This document shows positions 1 to 16,050 of a stretch of DNA of 64,000 nt, piece after piece (the first letter of the stretch is position 1; every line of letters starts with the position of its first letter). Both the position numbers and the translations under genes were made by a program. The stretch is from Plotosus lineatus (Eukaryota; Chordata; Actinopteri; Siluriformes; Plotosidae). The notes beneath the pieces are model-generated. The model made no database searches, was not told the origin of the DNA, and was given only the letters and a program-made list of their open reading frames with translations. The stretch covers positions 41,217,001 through 41,281,000 of the forward strand of contig CM045733.1 in NCBI GenBank assembly GCA_024760905.1. Direction: 5' to 3'.

Positions 1-1165
1 ACTTGGATCATAGAGAGGCTGCAGAGATTAGGGGGAACTAGATGTGAGTCATGAAATCAATTGGGCAGTAAACTTTTAGGCTTCACATAGTTGGTATCTG
101 TAGTATCAGATTACTGACTGGTGCTTTAAAGCAGGTATGCAGGTATGGACAGTCGCCTGGGACATGGCTATGTTAAAGATCTCTGTAAAGGTGGCAATTA
201 ACTATTTGATATATGCTCTGTGTATACACAACCAGGGATGTCATTATTCTCTTTGCATGTGTGTAGACTCATTGGACAGTGAGAATGCCTGGTCCTAGAG
301 TGGTATCTGCTTACTCACTGTGATGAGGTACAAAAAGTGGGCCTGAAGGTGTTATGCTCAACTGAGGCAATGATGTTGGCCTTTCTTTTATAGCCAGTGA
401 TCACCTGTGTCCTACCCTTACCAAATGTGACATGCACTGTAGTTTATCCATAGTTAGCCAGAAATCATTTTCAGTCTTTAAGTACTTATAGAAACTGTGA
501 CACCATCCTTCAGCTTATAGCCAGGTGCTTTTACTTCCCCCTTGGCACAATTTTTATAAACTGCCCCCCCCCCATGGCCCGAGGAGGATTAACAGTCAAT
601 TAACGGTCAGTGACTTGATAAATTAATAATCATTATGAATATTTAGGGAAAAAATTATACTGTATGTTAAAAGTTTAATTTTCATTAACCATGCATTTCC
701 TTCCTGGGAAACATTACAGACACACCGTAGATCAAAATGGATGAAAAAAAAAAAAATCATTAAAGCAATCTTGCCATTGCCTAAAATCTGCACCATGAAG
801 CAGTTTAAGTGATTGTTTCCTTAACATTTATACTCTGGACAATTCAAAAACATTATGAAACTGCTATCAGTGATTTCATAATTCTGACAGGCCAGTTCGC
901 CCAGTACTTCTTTGTCTTCAAGATCCATATTTACCATTTAGACAAAATCTTCAACTTCCAAAAACTTCCATTCACACTAGCTCAATTCTGTGTTTTTATT
1001 TACTGATTTAGTTTGTAGCTTTGATAATGAATTTTGCAGATTTTTAACATTGATTTATTTTGCTGACGATTCACTTAGTGGAGGAAGTGGTAAGTCACAG
1101 TGTGTCTAGCATTCTGCAAATGTCCTGTGGGTGGGGGAAAAAAAAGCTGTGGATCTCTAGAAACT
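1..1165. other. Upstream flank of chemokine gene 1, no gene recognised
   Basis: AT-rich DNA with short homopolymers (C9 near 565, A12 near 746). I see no chemokine exon, transposase or reverse-transcriptase similarity on either strand. The small open frame near 809-1006 has no recognisable domain and composition like its surroundings, so I do not call it. Confidence 0.6.
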
Positions 1166-1169
1166 TCTT

Positions 1170-1176
1170 TATATAA
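1170..1176 (+). promoter_or_regulatory. TATA box of chemokine gene 1
   Basis: TATATAA lies about 75 bp before the start codon at 1249. It is followed by a leader containing CTTCACACACCTGCT, which recurs just before the ATG of most paralogues in this window (16.07, 25.23, 37.34 and 54.27 kb). The position fits transcription starting about 30 bp downstream. Inferred from position and paralogy, not from expression data. Confidence 0.6.
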
Positions 1177-1248
1177 TGACCCAATATAACCTGCATAGAG
1201 GAAATCTGACAGAATATGGGAGTGGAGCTTCACACACCTGCTACCAAC

Positions 1249-5462
<4,214 letters not shown>

Positions 5463-5614
5463 ATTGCTGCTTTGATGAGACAAAAACACAAGTCTGAACT
5501 CTTCAATTGTCATTTCACTTCATTATTTTTATGTTTTTTTGTTTTTTTTTCTCTGTATGATGCTTTATTTCAATGTTTAATATTTTAATGTTTATATGCA
5601 CACAGGATTGGTTC

Positions 5615-5620
5615 AATAAA
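5615..5620 (+). terminator. Polyadenylation signal of chemokine gene 1
   Basis: AATAAA about 150 bp after the stop codon, followed by a T/G-rich stretch. It fits the 3' end of gene 1. Confidence 0.65.
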
Positions 5621-5739
5621 ATGTTTTGCATGTATTGTGTTTCTGTTTGTACACTTAACTATTTATTTACTCATTCATTCATTTGCTGAACTATTTCTGG
5701 ATCCTGTTTAGACATGGCTTCTTCTTTGTACTGTATAGT

Positions 5740-6315
5740 TTCAGCTGGCAACGGCGGACGGCACGGTGGATTGTATTCAATAGTAACAATGGTTTCTGGA
5801 AGCTGAGCCCATTCTGTGACTTCCCTTGCAGTCACATTCCCGTTTCTGGTGCAGTGCCATTTAAGGGCCCAAAGATAAAGGGGAATCCAGTTAAATTTTT
5901 CGGCCTGACCCTTACGACAGTGATCGTTCCAGATTCTCTGAATCTTTGGATGATGCTATGCACTATAGATAATGATAACTTCAAACTCTGCAATTTTTTG
6001 CTGGGAAACACCTTTCTGATATTGCTGCACTATGGGGGAATTGGTGATCCTCTAGCCATCTTTGCTTCTGAGAGATACTGCCACTCTGAGAAGCTCTTTT
6101 TATAGTCAGTCATATTGCCAATGGACCTCATTAATAGTAAATGGTCTTCCAGCTATTTGTTATAAGTGCAATTGACTTTTCCAGCCTCTTATTGCTACCT
6201 GTGCAAACTTTTTTGAGGTTTGTTGATACCATGAAATTTGGCACTTGCACATCATTGCATTTAGTTTTTATTCACAATTTGTATAGTGTCCCAATGTTTT
6301 TGGAATCCAGATTGT
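5740..6315 (-). mobile_element. Tc1-like transposon fragment, N-terminal transposase part
   Basis: The minus strand matches, segment for segment, the first 700 bp of the better preserved element at 17.9 kb. It has the outer end near 6260-6315, the TATAAAAAGAGCTTCTCAGAGTGG leader near 6090, and transposase text including an HTH region. Only the 5' half is left and it is not open. It sits between chemokine gene 1 and pseudogene 2. Confidence 0.7.
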
Positions 6316-6575
6316 AAATGTGTTCAACAGTCTTATGGCATGTAGGAAGAATATGCTGCTGAGCCTGTCTGTTCGGCTCCATAGGCTATGGAATTTTCTT
6401 ACAGAGGCTAGCAGGGTGAACAGTCCATGTTGGGACCGGGAGGGGTGTCTGGTGATGTTTTGAGCCCTGGTCAGACAGCATTGCTTTGCAATGTCCTCAA
6501 AGGAAGGAAGTGAGGTCCCAATGATTTATGATTTATGTAAAGTAGCATAAAAATTGATAAATCATGTTTTTGGGT

Positions 6576-6985
6576 CCTGTTACGGCCTGGCGAGCTGTCC
6601 AGGGTTTACTCTGCCCTTGGCCAGAGTCGGCTGAAATGGACGCCAGGCACTCATTGCTATATTGTGTAGCAGTAGTTACCGTTTAAAATATGAGTATGCT
6701 CATTTTGGTTGTTGGGAACCTGTCACCCATGTCACCCGACTCTGGGTGAAGGTGGGGTACACCCTGAACAGCTCACCAAGCCATTGGCAACATATACCGC
6801 CATGCACACTTACACTTACACTGAGGATGCATGTTTTTGGTCTGTGGGAGGAAACCCATGCAAGCAAGTAGGGAACATGCAAACTCCACACAGAAACACC
6901 CCCAGCCCGAGAGTTGAACTCTGGCCATCCTTGCTGTGAAGTGAATGTGCTAGCCACTGCACTACCATGATGCCCTATTATTACT
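6576..6985. repeat. SINE tail fragment plus second fish interspersed repeat
   Basis: 6576-6650 is the 3' part of the tRNA-derived SINE (GGCGAGCTGTCCAGGG). From about 6709 to 6985 follows another repeat ending with GAACATGCAAACTCCACACAG and GCTAGCCACTGCACTACC, phrases common to an abundant fish SINE-type repeat. No coding capacity. Confidence 0.6.
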
Positions 6986-7002
6986 CATTCATTCATTTTT
7001 TT

Positions 7003-7445
7003 CTAGTTGAGCCAGGGTTCGGTCAGGGGGCAGCACCCTAAGCAGTGAGGTCCAGATGTCCTTCTCCCTAACCACTTCATCCAGCTCTTCCAAGGGGACG
7101 CCAAGGCATTCAAAGACCAGCTCAGATCAGATCTCCTCCTAGTTGCACCTGCCAACACACCAGATATATATTCAGATGCCATTCTAATCAGATGTCCGAA
7201 CCATCTCATCCAACTCCTCTCAACCTGGAGGAGCAGATATCTCCTCCCAGTTGGCAGAGCTTCTCACGCTATCTCTGAGGGAGAGCCCTACCAACCTGCA
7301 AAGGAAGCTCATTCCAGTCTCTTGTATCCGCAGTATTGTTCTTTCGGTCATTTCCCAAAGCTTGTGACCATAGGTGAGAGTTAGAACGTAGATCAACTGG
7401 TAAATTGAGAGCTTTGCCTTCCAGCTCAGCCTGCGCATCACTGTG
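7003..7445 (-). mobile_element. Rex3-like LINE 3' fragment, antisense
   Basis: Minus-strand text contains KAKLSIYQLIYVLTLTYGHKLW, then a diverged ETGMSFLCRLVGLSLRDSVR, and RWFGHLIRMASEYISG. This is the C-terminal part of the Rex3-type protein also seen at 3.2-4.9 kb. It is 5'-truncated and shifted, flanked by a short (ATT)n tract near 7480. Confidence 0.75.
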
Positions 7446-7810
7446 ACAGATCAGTACAAGCTTTGCTTTGTTTTAGCTTGTATTATTATTATTATTATTA
7501 TTATTTTCAGTCATTACCATAATACTCTATTCCTTTACCCCCTCTTCTTTTTGATTCATAAATAGTGATCCTTAAACATGATTAGTGTGATGTTTTGTGT
7601 TGTCTATTTGGATTTTTGTATGTGACTATAAATGGTTAAAAATATGTAAATAAAATAAAATGACTGCTAGATCAATTCCTTTTATTTATATTCAAGGCTG
7701 ATCTTGATTTTAGATTTTCAGCAGCTTTTATACCCTGAGTGAAGGAAGTAATGAGATTTAGGAAAGCCACGGTATGTATAGCGGGAAGAGAAACTCTGAA
7801 TAAATGTTTA

Positions 7811-7817
7811 TATAAAA
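7811..7817 (+). promoter_or_regulatory. TATA box retained by chemokine pseudogene 2
   Basis: TATAAAA about 80 bp upstream of the pseudogene start codon. The surrounding 120 bp align with the region before gene 3 (10.85-11.03 kb), so the promoter was duplicated with the gene. Confidence 0.5.
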
Positions 7818-7896
7818 TGTGCAGTAAAGCCTAAGTCAAACATATTTGATGTTCAAGAGAGGGAAGAGATCAGATCTTCATACACATGCTGAGACC

Positions 7897-8050
7897 ATGA
7901 AGATGTATCATGTGGTTTTAGTTTTGGGCCTCATCCTGATCATGGAGATCCACTTCAACATTGAGCATGTATTTATTACATACTTTTGTGTATCTGTATT
8001 CCATAGTAGTTTGAAATATATTAAAAGTAACTTGGTTTAGATAGTTAGAT

Positions 8051-8111
<61 letters not shown>

Positions 8112-8260
8112 ACAAGCAATTATGATGATGGCAAATGTACTAGGTGTGAAAATGAATGAAACATTGTACTAGTATACATTTGAATCACATTTAGTGAAAG
8201 AATCACACATGAAAGTAAAAATGTGTCATATATGTGCAAAACCATGTTCCATTAGTGTTC

Positions 8261-8315
<55 letters not shown>

Positions 8316-8316
8316 C

Positions 8317-8347
<31 letters not shown>

Positions 8348-8770
8348 TAATAACAACATTTGAATTATTATATTATTGTGGTAGTAGCAATACAACATTA
8401 GAAGTGTTCCATAAGCTTATGAACTGAAGGAATCATGTTTGTATGATGCTTTATTCACATTTCTGTTCCAATGAAACACTTTATCTGTCTCTCTCAGCTT
8501 TAGACATGCTGACTGTTTTCACTTTTTCAGTGACAACATTCCTCCACAACGCATCCAGTAGGTTGTAAAGACAGGAGAAGACTGTGCTCAGCAATATTTC
8601 ATGTACATTTTTGACTATTTTATCATATTATTTAATATTAAAAGGTGAAATGAAGTTGTAAACAGGGTGAGATTGTATTAGAATTGTGTTTGTGTGTTTC
8701 TACTTGAAACATGAGAATGTGTGTGTACATGAAATCAGTGTATAATCTACATATAATGTGTTGGCCATGC
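7897..8770 (+). pseudogene. CC chemokine pseudogene 2
   Basis: Exon 1 (7897-7966) still encodes a good signal peptide (MKMYHVVLVLGLILIMEIHF). The donor that should read C|GTGAG is C|ATGTA at 7967. Exon 2 (8498-8602) aligns with the paralogues (FFS..IPPQRIQ, VVKTGEDC) but has lost the normal CC pair and has an in-frame TAG at 8559-8561. Exon 3 survives only as a decayed match at about 8690-8760 without its acceptor AG. (AG)n and (AAT)n tracts occupy intron 1. An AATAAA at 8873-8878 corresponds to the old 3' end. Three independent lesions make this a pseudogene. Confidence 0.85.
8051..8346. repeat. (AG)n and (AAT)n microsatellites in pseudogene 2
   Basis: An AG tract at 8051-8107 and an AAT tract at 8263-8346, interrupted once by AACAAC. 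The poly-N open frame here is produced by the AAT repeat and is not a gene. Confidence 0.93.
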
Positions 8771-8899
8771 TGCAACACACATATGTACACACAGACACGC
8801 CCACTAAAAGCTTATCAATCATTTATTATGATATTTATGGAGGTTACTGATGCTTAATGCAGAGCAGGTTAAAATAAAGTTAGAAACACTCCAATGAGT

Positions 8900-9960
8900 G
8901 ACCTGTGTGATTTCTCAACACATACATTCCTGTGATGTGAGAAAAGCTATGGAAACTATTCAGGTGTAGAAGTAGAGAAAAATCTACCTTTATATTTAAA
9001 TCCGTAATTTTAAAGTGACATGAACCAGTTATGAGTTATTCTCCACTGATGATGAATGAATATCTGTAAAATCAATCTCATATCTTGGTTTCATTAGATT
9101 TTGCATTGAATATGGGGTGTATAGTAGTGTTTAATACATAGAATAGATGGTTAATTTATTGTCTTTTAGTTATAGTATATCTATACATATAGAACTCCTG
9201 ACCATCACCACTCACATGTATTTTGAAAATTTCTGATTTGATGTTATTTTAAACTAGATTGTTCTGAAAGGTTTCTCTGCAAGATTCTGTGGGATTTGTG
9301 TTTATTCAGCTAATTTTGGAATTCAGAGAATTATTAAAATCATGGCTGGATGTCAAGGAGGTCTGAGATGTAGTCAGAGTACAGTTTTTAATTTAAACTT
9401 TCTTCCAAGCTGAATACATCATGTCTTCTTTGGGCACAGGCAGATGGTCATGCTGGAACAAGTTATCAGTGAAGGGTAATTTTAATTGAACAGTATATAA
9501 AGACATGCTATACATTTGTGTACTTTCACTTTCATACCATTAGTTGAGGAAAGAATCACACTGTAAACCTGGATAACATGATTGTACTTGTAAAGTTTGA
9601 GGCAGCCATTGCCATAAAAAGTGGAGCAATGCATACCAAAGAAAATTGAAGTAAAAACAACATAAATAACTGAGAAGCTGAATGTAAAACATTTTATTGA
9701 ATAAACTGAAATCCAAATTATATAGACTAAAATTATGCTGTAAAATCAATCATGTAACCAATTATTTCATTCATTCATTTTCTGAACCGCCTAATCCTAA
9801 TTTGGGTTGTTTTGTATATAATCAATTACCCATTATATATAAAATGCATGTTTAGAAATTGAACAACTCTCCTTCAATTTTTTTCACTGTTCCTAAAGCA
9901 GGTTTGTACTCAGCTTAAAATATTAAGTCTTATATTAGAGGAAATGTAAAACCTTGAGTT
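8900..9960. other. Intergenic AT-rich DNA, no gene recognised
   Basis: Single-copy-looking DNA between pseudogene 2 and the SINE fragments. I see no exon, transposase or structured repeat. A small fragment near 9765-9810 (TTCATTTTCTGAACCGCCTAA) is a SINE tail. Confidence 0.55.
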
Positions 9961-9967
9961 AAATTAA

Positions 9968-10535
9968 TTGGGCCCTGGTATGGCCTGCCAAGCTGTCCAG
10001 GGTGTACTCTGCACTCGCCTAGAGTCAGCTGAGATAGGCGCCAGTCACTGCATGACCATAATTAGGATTAAGTGGTTCAGAAAATGAATTAATTTGGAAC
10101 TGAGCGAATCTGTTTGGTTTTTCACATATGAACGAATAAGGGGATGAGGAGTAGACAACATAGTTCCTTGCAAACTAAGCATAATTGAATATTCTAAACA
10201 TTAAAGGAAACCATTCATGTCAAAAAAGAAAAAAAGAACATGTTAGTTTGGCAGATGACAATATAATATACTTAACAAGAATAACATTTTAAATAAATGT
10301 ACGAAAATAATGTTGGTGAAACGAATAATAATTTAATGTGTTCAACATAATTCTGTTAACCGCTTAATCCTAATTAGGGTCATGGGGAGACTGGCGCCCA
10401 TCTCAGCCAAGTCCAAGCGAGGGCAGAGTACACCCTGGACAGCTCGCCAGGCCATCTCAGGGCAGAAACACGCTGACGGCTTTGCAGCTACTTTTGATGA
10501 AAGTCAGCAATGGATCTTTTACAGGAACCATGAAT
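9968..10535. repeat. Two partial SINE copies in opposite orientation
   Basis: 9968-10095 is the tail half of the tRNA-derived SINE on the + strand (CAAGCTGTCCAGGGTGTACTC to AAGTGGTTCAGAAAATGAAT). 10347-10535 is a minus-strand copy with tail and body but no tRNA head. The two lie 250 bp apart and could pair with each other. Confidence 0.75.
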
Positions 10536-10945
10536 AAATGAATCAATATTTACTCAAAGTGAAACAATTTGGGTTTGTCTGGGTTTACAGTGCACATGCA
10601 GTGTGGTTAAAGAATTTTCAAATTTGATTTAAAAACAATGATATACTTTATAGATCCCTTATTTGTTAAATACTATTTTCTCATCTATTAAAACATGAAT
10701 TAAGATGATTTGAATATGTACATTTTTAAACCATCTTTGATGTTGGTAACAATGGCAATGTCTGCAAAAGGTAACTTGTGTTAAATGTTCTATAACAGTT
10801 TAGTGTATAAAATTTTGGCGAGATATCAGTTGGTTCTATTTATCTTTTAGATTGATCTTGATGATAAACCTTTAGCAGCTTGTATGAAGTTGTATGAACT
10901 GGAGTGGAGGAAATGGAGGGGGTGGAAACTTTCAATGAATGCTTG

Positions 10946-10952
10946 TATAAAA
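10946..10952 (+). promoter_or_regulatory. TATA box of chemokine gene 3
   Basis: TATAAAA about 80 bp before the start codon at 11031, in sequence shared with the region upstream of pseudogene 2. The leader contains CCAGACCTGCTGATCAG, a variant of the cluster-wide CACACCTGCTGAGAA leader. Confidence 0.65.
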
Positions 10953-11030
10953 TGATCAGTAAAATGTGATTTAAACATATTTGTTGTTGGAGAAAGAAGA
11001 GATCTTTCCAGACCTGCTGATCAGATAAAG

Positions 11031-11897
11031 ATGAGTCGTGTGTTTTTTGTTCTGGGCTTTATCTTGATCATGGCTCTCTACTCATATGCTGACCGTAAGT
11101 TTCTAATATATATATATATTTTTTGTCTGTATTATATTAGTAGTACATTAATAATTAATTATAAGTTGGTTCACTGTGTGTTGTCTCAGAATGTAGTGGA
11201 TTTCAATATTCTATGCACAGCAGCTGCTAATATACGAAACTCAGGGATTTCTATACAATGTATAAGTGATTTATGTAATATTCAAATTTGATAAATGAAT
11301 ATTAGATCCATATATGTAATATATTAAAATAACAGTAATAACTATTGTGCATCTGGAAAATAAAACATCTTTCATATTTAACACATTAATATTTGGTGTA
11401 AGAACATGTCAAATGTGAAGTGTGAAAAACCACAGGTGAAATTTGAAATCTGAATTTTCCCCAATGCCCCAATAAAGAAATTAACAATAAAAATAACATT
11501 AATTAATTAATTCATTCATTTTTTTAACCACTTAATCCTAATTAGGGTCGCGAGAAGGATGGCGCAAATCTCAGCCGACTCTGGGTGAGAGCATAATGCA
11601 CAGTGGACAGCTCGCCAGGCCATCACCGGGTAGAAATATGATGATGGCTATGCAGCCTACAACTGTTGAAAGTCAGCAATGGTTCCTTTACATGCCTCTC
11701 ACCATAGACATTGAGAGACATGGCTGGCCTTTGTAATCCAGTTTGTTGCACTAGGGAGACAGAGACAACCTGCTGAGAGTAGAACTTGAACCACTAACCT
11801 TGGGATCACTGATCCAGCGCCTTACCACCAGGTCATCACTGACCTAAAAATAACATTAAAGTTAATATTCAAATTATGTTATTAAAATGCAAGCATG

Positions 11898-11957
<60 letters not shown>

Positions 11958-12376
11958 GTAGTAGTAATAGTAGTAGTCAGCACTCACACAATTAAAGTGT
12001 TCTATTCTATGAACTTAAGAACTGAAACAAAAATAATTTTGTGTGATGTAATTAAAAAAACACACTGTCTCTTTCTCAGCTATAGGTATTCCAGAGCCTG
12101 AGGACTGCTGTTTCAAGTATTTCCCTGGCAAAATTCCTCCCCAACAAATCTTGAGAGTCGTAAAGACAGGATCGGACTGTTCAGGGAACGGCTTCATGTG
12201 AGTTTCTAACAAGTCTATAATACGCTTTTTTTTTATTAAAGTGAAATGAAATGAATTTCTAAATGTATTTAAAGCAGATGAGCTTGCAGTGATGTGTGTT
12301 TATGTGTTTTAGTGTTACAACTCCTAGATTCCCCAAGCTGTGTGTTCGTACAGTCAGTGTTACTGCCAGTGGATAA
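11031..12376 (+). CDS. CC chemokine gene 3, intact, three exons
   Basis: Secreted CC chemokine, predicted leukocyte attractant. Exon 1 (11031-11094) gives a signal peptide, MSRVFFVLGFILIMALYSYA, ending with donor C|GTAAG. Exon 2 (12080-12197) follows CTTTCTCAG and encodes the N-loop and core: EDCCFKYFPGKIPPQQIL, VVKTGSDCSGNGF. Exon 3 (12313-12376) follows TTTTAG and adds VTTPRFPKLCVRTVSVTASG and stop. All four canonical cysteines are present. Length is 81 residues, shorter than the usual 90-100, because no C-terminal amphipathic helix follows the fourth cysteine. Intron 1 carries a SINE and an (ATT)n tract. AATAAA at 12543-12548 marks the 3' end. This is the cleanest single-copy chemokine of the cluster. 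Confidence 0.9.
11503..11845 (-). mobile_element. tRNA-derived SINE with 14-bp target-site duplication
   Basis: Same family and orientation as the copy at 2252. The minus-strand head has the pol III boxes in decayed form and the tail lies at the left. AAAAATAACATTAA flanks it directly at 11489-11502 and 11846-11859. Inserted in intron 1 of chemokine gene 3, about 230 bp before exon 2. Confidence 0.85.
11897..11957. repeat. (ATT)n microsatellite in gene 3 intron 1
   Basis: About 20 ATT units, about 120 bp before exon 2 of chemokine gene 3. Confidence 0.95.
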
Positions 12377-12386
12377 TCTACAAATT

Positions 12387-12389
<3 letters not shown>

Positions 12390-12442
<53 letters not shown>
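12390..12442. repeat. (CA)n microsatellite in chemokine gene 3 3' UTR
   Basis: CA tract starting 14 bp after the stop codon. A (CA)n sits at the same relative place in gene 5 (three times) and gene 7, so it was inherited with the gene. Confidence 0.93.
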
Positions 12443-12443
<1 letters not shown>

Positions 12444-12542
12444 GCATCCATGCCTAATAATTTGTACGCTTTGACCATTTCTTTACCACCTTTTATTATG
12501 ATCTTCATCGATGTCACTGTTGCATGACACAGTACAAATTCA

Positions 12543-12548
12543 AATAAA
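12543..12548 (+). terminator. Polyadenylation signal of chemokine gene 3
   Basis: AATAAA followed by GTTTGAAACATACTGATGAGTG, matching the 3' end region of pseudogene 2 (AATAAA at 8873). Confidence 0.75.
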
Positions 12549-12559
12549 GTTTGAAACAT

Positions 12560-12970
12560 ACTGATGAGTGAACTGATTTCTGAAAATAAACCTCAGGCCA
12601 AATAAAGGAGACAATCACAAGTTCACATTATGTATAAGAGACCACTTTTCAAATATAATGAAGACTGCTGTGATTTACATGCAAATAAAGAATTGAGTAT
12701 GACAGTCAATATTTCCAGGGGAACTGTGGTTTGTTCCGTATGACACCCGATAAATTCTGTTATTGTAAAACTGCACAAACTGTATCTGATGCTATTCTAT
12801 TTTTAAACAAAAAGTAATCACACCTAATATTGAATTAGTTTTATTCAAGACTGTGTACTGTGATTTATAGAACGCTTATACAGAAATATTTAATCTAATG
12901 TCATTTTTTATGTGTACGTCTTTGTTCTACACCACTCCTTTGCATGTGACTGCACCGTATTATATGAATA

Positions 12971-13069
<99 letters not shown>

Positions 13070-13613
13070 TAAATGGCCTCAAAGGTTAAAATATGTAAAT
13101 ATAAAATATAAAAATCTCATTCCACTTTCTGTTTCATGAAATACTAAAACTCCGAAAAATATTTAAAGAGACACCATTATGCAACTCTGTGTCTCTGCAC
13201 CTGCCTGTGCTGGGAGCTTGCTTCATCGTTCCTCATTCAAAATAAATAAATAAATCAATGGATAAATAAACAAACCATAAAAATCCAATCCAGTGTGTAT
13301 TCTTGTGATGATATTTCTATGTCTAATATATTAAAACATATGTGCACCTCAGACTGTCTCAGGGTTGATTTAGTGATATCCCACTTGCCTTCTGAGCATT
13401 ATTGTTAATTAATGCATGATAGGTTATTGTGTGAAAATTCATTGAGCAGAAAAGGATTTTTTTTTTTTTTTTTTTTAATTTTTATTTTTAATTATTCATC
13501 GTATAAAGTTATCACTTATTTAAAACTTTAAAATATTTAAAACTATTTTAAACCATTTTCAAATGCTTGGACATAATGCATTTAGAAATTTAAAAATGTT
13601 CTCAAAGTAAAAT
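12560..13613. other. Intergenic DNA with long (AT)n tract
   Basis: AT-rich sequence with a TA/AT tract at about 12973-13060 running into CACACACA, and a T20 run at 13458. No exon or transposon protein is recognisable. The short frames of poly-YI over the AT tract are artefacts. Confidence 0.6.
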
Positions 13614-14387
13614 GTGAGGCGCTCCACCAAATGTAGGCGCTTGTCGCATGAACTACTTTTCGAGAAAATGGCCAAGAAAGTAAAAGTGGTCATTTTTTTA
13701 AATCAAAATTCGGATTTTTTGCATAAACCATTAAAACAAGTATTCAACTATCACTTTCTCAAGTGAAATTGACTAAAACTCACTAAAAATGTCTTTTATT
13801 TCCATTTTTCTGATAAGTACCCTCATAAAACTGGATAAAAACAGTAGCAAACTTATTGGTTTTCTTTGCAATTATTCACCGAGTTTGGTACAAGACACAC
13901 TATAATCCATACACCAGAAGAACGGTCGTGAAGTTGCCTCTCCATTTTGGATGCTGTTTTAATATTAAAATACCGTTTCAGTGAATAAAATAAAGAAATA
14001 AAGACAATATGCAAGTAAACAATTTAGGCTAGTTGCTAAGGAACGATCTGAAACGAGCACCCTGATTGGTGAACTCGGTCACATGCTCACATTGCACATG
14101 CTCAGTGCCCATCACACGTTAACTTCCTGTTTACTTTATGACTCTAGTGTACTGCATGTGGAACTTATCTCCGACTTTCTCTTCAATAACAGTAAGTAAG
14201 TTTATTTATAAGATTGTGAATACACATAATTTCTGGAAAAGGGGAGTGAAATGTCATCTGTGATGTCTAGCAGCATTAGTCCTCCTATTAGTCTTCCTTT
14301 CGGCTTTTTCCCTTTTACTCGGGAGTCGCCACAACGAATCAGTATAGACGTTAAATTCCACGCTGGAATTCGGCTTTGAAGAAGACA

Positions 14388-14419
<32 letters not shown>

Positions 14420-15139
14420 GTGTCTTTGTCTCACACACACACACACACACACACAGTGTGCTAACGGTTAAATTAGCAGCATCCAGATGGACGAGTACAA
14501 ATTGAATGGAAGAAAAATACAGTATATGAAGGGCGTGGGGCAAATGAGTGCAAATGGTGCGATAGATCCACAACTGAGCAGTTACCTACTGCTTCCAGTC
14601 TGTGTGTGTGTGTATGTGTGTGTGTGTGTGTTGGTTGGTTTCAGGTCTGCTGGAATATTAAGAAAGACATGATTCCATTGCAATTCAGTCAAAGAAAATC
14701 CCATATGCTCAGTATTATGTACTTTAGAAACTCAATATGAGTATTGTATGAGTATTGGTATTTTTCTCTGCATGCAAAATTCGATTATGGGATTTTTTTG
14801 ATCATTTGATTTGTGTGTAATCTTGTCTGGACTGGACATGCTGGATTGTGGGCTGTTTAGTTTTGTACGAAAATTGGTCAAGACCTGAAACATACTTAAA
14901 TGTTTCATACCTTTTGCATATAAATAAACTGATGATGATGATGATGCCAGCTGTGTTGATGAAGATTTTGATTTTGATGTTGATGAAGAAGAGGCATCTG
15001 TTAAAAAAAAGTGTGATGACTGGTGTTTGTGAAGATGTGATTTTATCTGCTGAGCAGGATATAGATGAAGATGATGATGCTGAGGGCAGAGTTGATGAAG
15101 CTTACTTGTATAAAGAGATCAGAGTTTTGTTATATGGTT

Positions 15140-15170
<31 letters not shown>

Positions 15171-15712
15171 TTCTTAATTTCAGTGTGATTGTTTGAACCT
15201 GACAGTGTTTTTTTTTCAATCAGTATCATTTGAAGGCATTTGAACCTTTTATATAATGGTCAAAAAGATACATACTGATCTTATTGGAATAAACAGAAAT
15301 GAAAAAAAAAAATAGTCGTTTTTTGTTAATTTTTGGGGCTTACCACGATGACTGATGGGTTTAAAAAGGGCGTGACAGATTAAAATGAGGATGATTTCTC
15401 TTATTATCTCTTCATAAAACTCTCCCTAGACTTGTTTTCTAAAAGTTTATATGGCTAAAGTACATAAAAATGTTTTTTGATAAGGACTAATGATCTTGGA
15501 AGAAATGCAATCTTTGTGCTCATTTTTCTCTAAAACGTCTTTTGAAATTTTTAGTTGAATGCTGACACAAGAAATGGCATAGCTCGGTCAGTTTTCAAGG
15601 TATTGACAAACTTTTTGCTGCTGCATTTTGCAGTTTTGGGCCTCCTCTATCTGACTGTGTAAAAAGCTCAATTTTCATTTTTGGACCCAAGAGCCTACTT
15701 TCGGTGAAGTGG
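13614..15712. mobile_element. Possible 2.1-kb inverted-repeat DNA transposon
   Basis: The first 30 bases (TGAGGCGCTCCACCAAATG then TAGGCGCTTG) match, as an inverted copy with about seven differences, the sequence ending at 15712 (TGAGCCACTTCACCGAAAG then TAGGCTCTTG on the minus strand). Between them lie a (CT)n/(CA)n tract (14389-14455), an RTE tail fragment, and an acidic frame near 14930-15110 (VDEDFDFDVDEEEASVKKK) of unknown function. I could not identify a target-site duplication or a transposase, so this is tentative. Confidence 0.4.
14283..14370 (-). repeat. RTE-type 3' tail fragment
   Basis: On the minus strand it reads TTCG-TGGCGACTCCCGAGTAAAAGG followed by GAAAGCCGAAAGGAAG, the same tail found on the SINE at 61.36 kb and related to the end of the RTE LINE at 53.5 kb. 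Probably the end of a truncated SINE. Confidence 0.65.
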
Positions 15713-16050
15713 CTCATAAATGGAACAGTAGCATAGATCGGTATCATATTCATACGTAAGAATTGTTAGCTTAATATATGCATAGTCTCATTTTTTTAAA
15801 TAGCAATAATGAAGGAGAATCTAAATTTCATTATGCATTAATTTTACTTTGGTTCATTTTACAGTTGGTTTATTATTTAAATTATGATAGAGGGAAGAAT
15901 CATTATGTTCTAGATTAATCAGATTATAGACCTTCAACAGATGTTTGTGTCTTGATGTTTGACTGAAGGATGTGGTGAGATAATGAGCTGTGTTTTGATG
16001 TTCAGGGGTGGGGAAATCCACGTACATTTGTTTAAGATCTAAACCTTGTG
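15713..16050. other. Upstream region of chemokine pseudogene 4
   Basis: No exon or transposon recognised. From about 15,940 the sequence shows weak similarity to chemokine promoters of the cluster and leads into the leader CTTCACACACCTGCTGAGAA at 16055-16080. Confidence 0.5.

Noticed and set aside
8263..8346. Poly-asparagine, poly-LS, poly-ER, poly-TH, poly-VC and poly-YI open frames over microsatellites
   Set aside because: They exist only because di- and trinucleotide repeats lack stops; no gene context (also at 5.3, 12.4, 13.0, 26.0, 37.9, 41.7, 47.6 kb).
8051..8346. CRISPR-like regular repeat
   Set aside because: Simple-sequence repeats without spacers, in a vertebrate genome.
14848..15168. 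106-residue ORF as a host gene
   Set aside because: Low-complexity ends (poly-M, poly-YI), no domain, and possible location inside a transposon; kept only as part of a tentative element.
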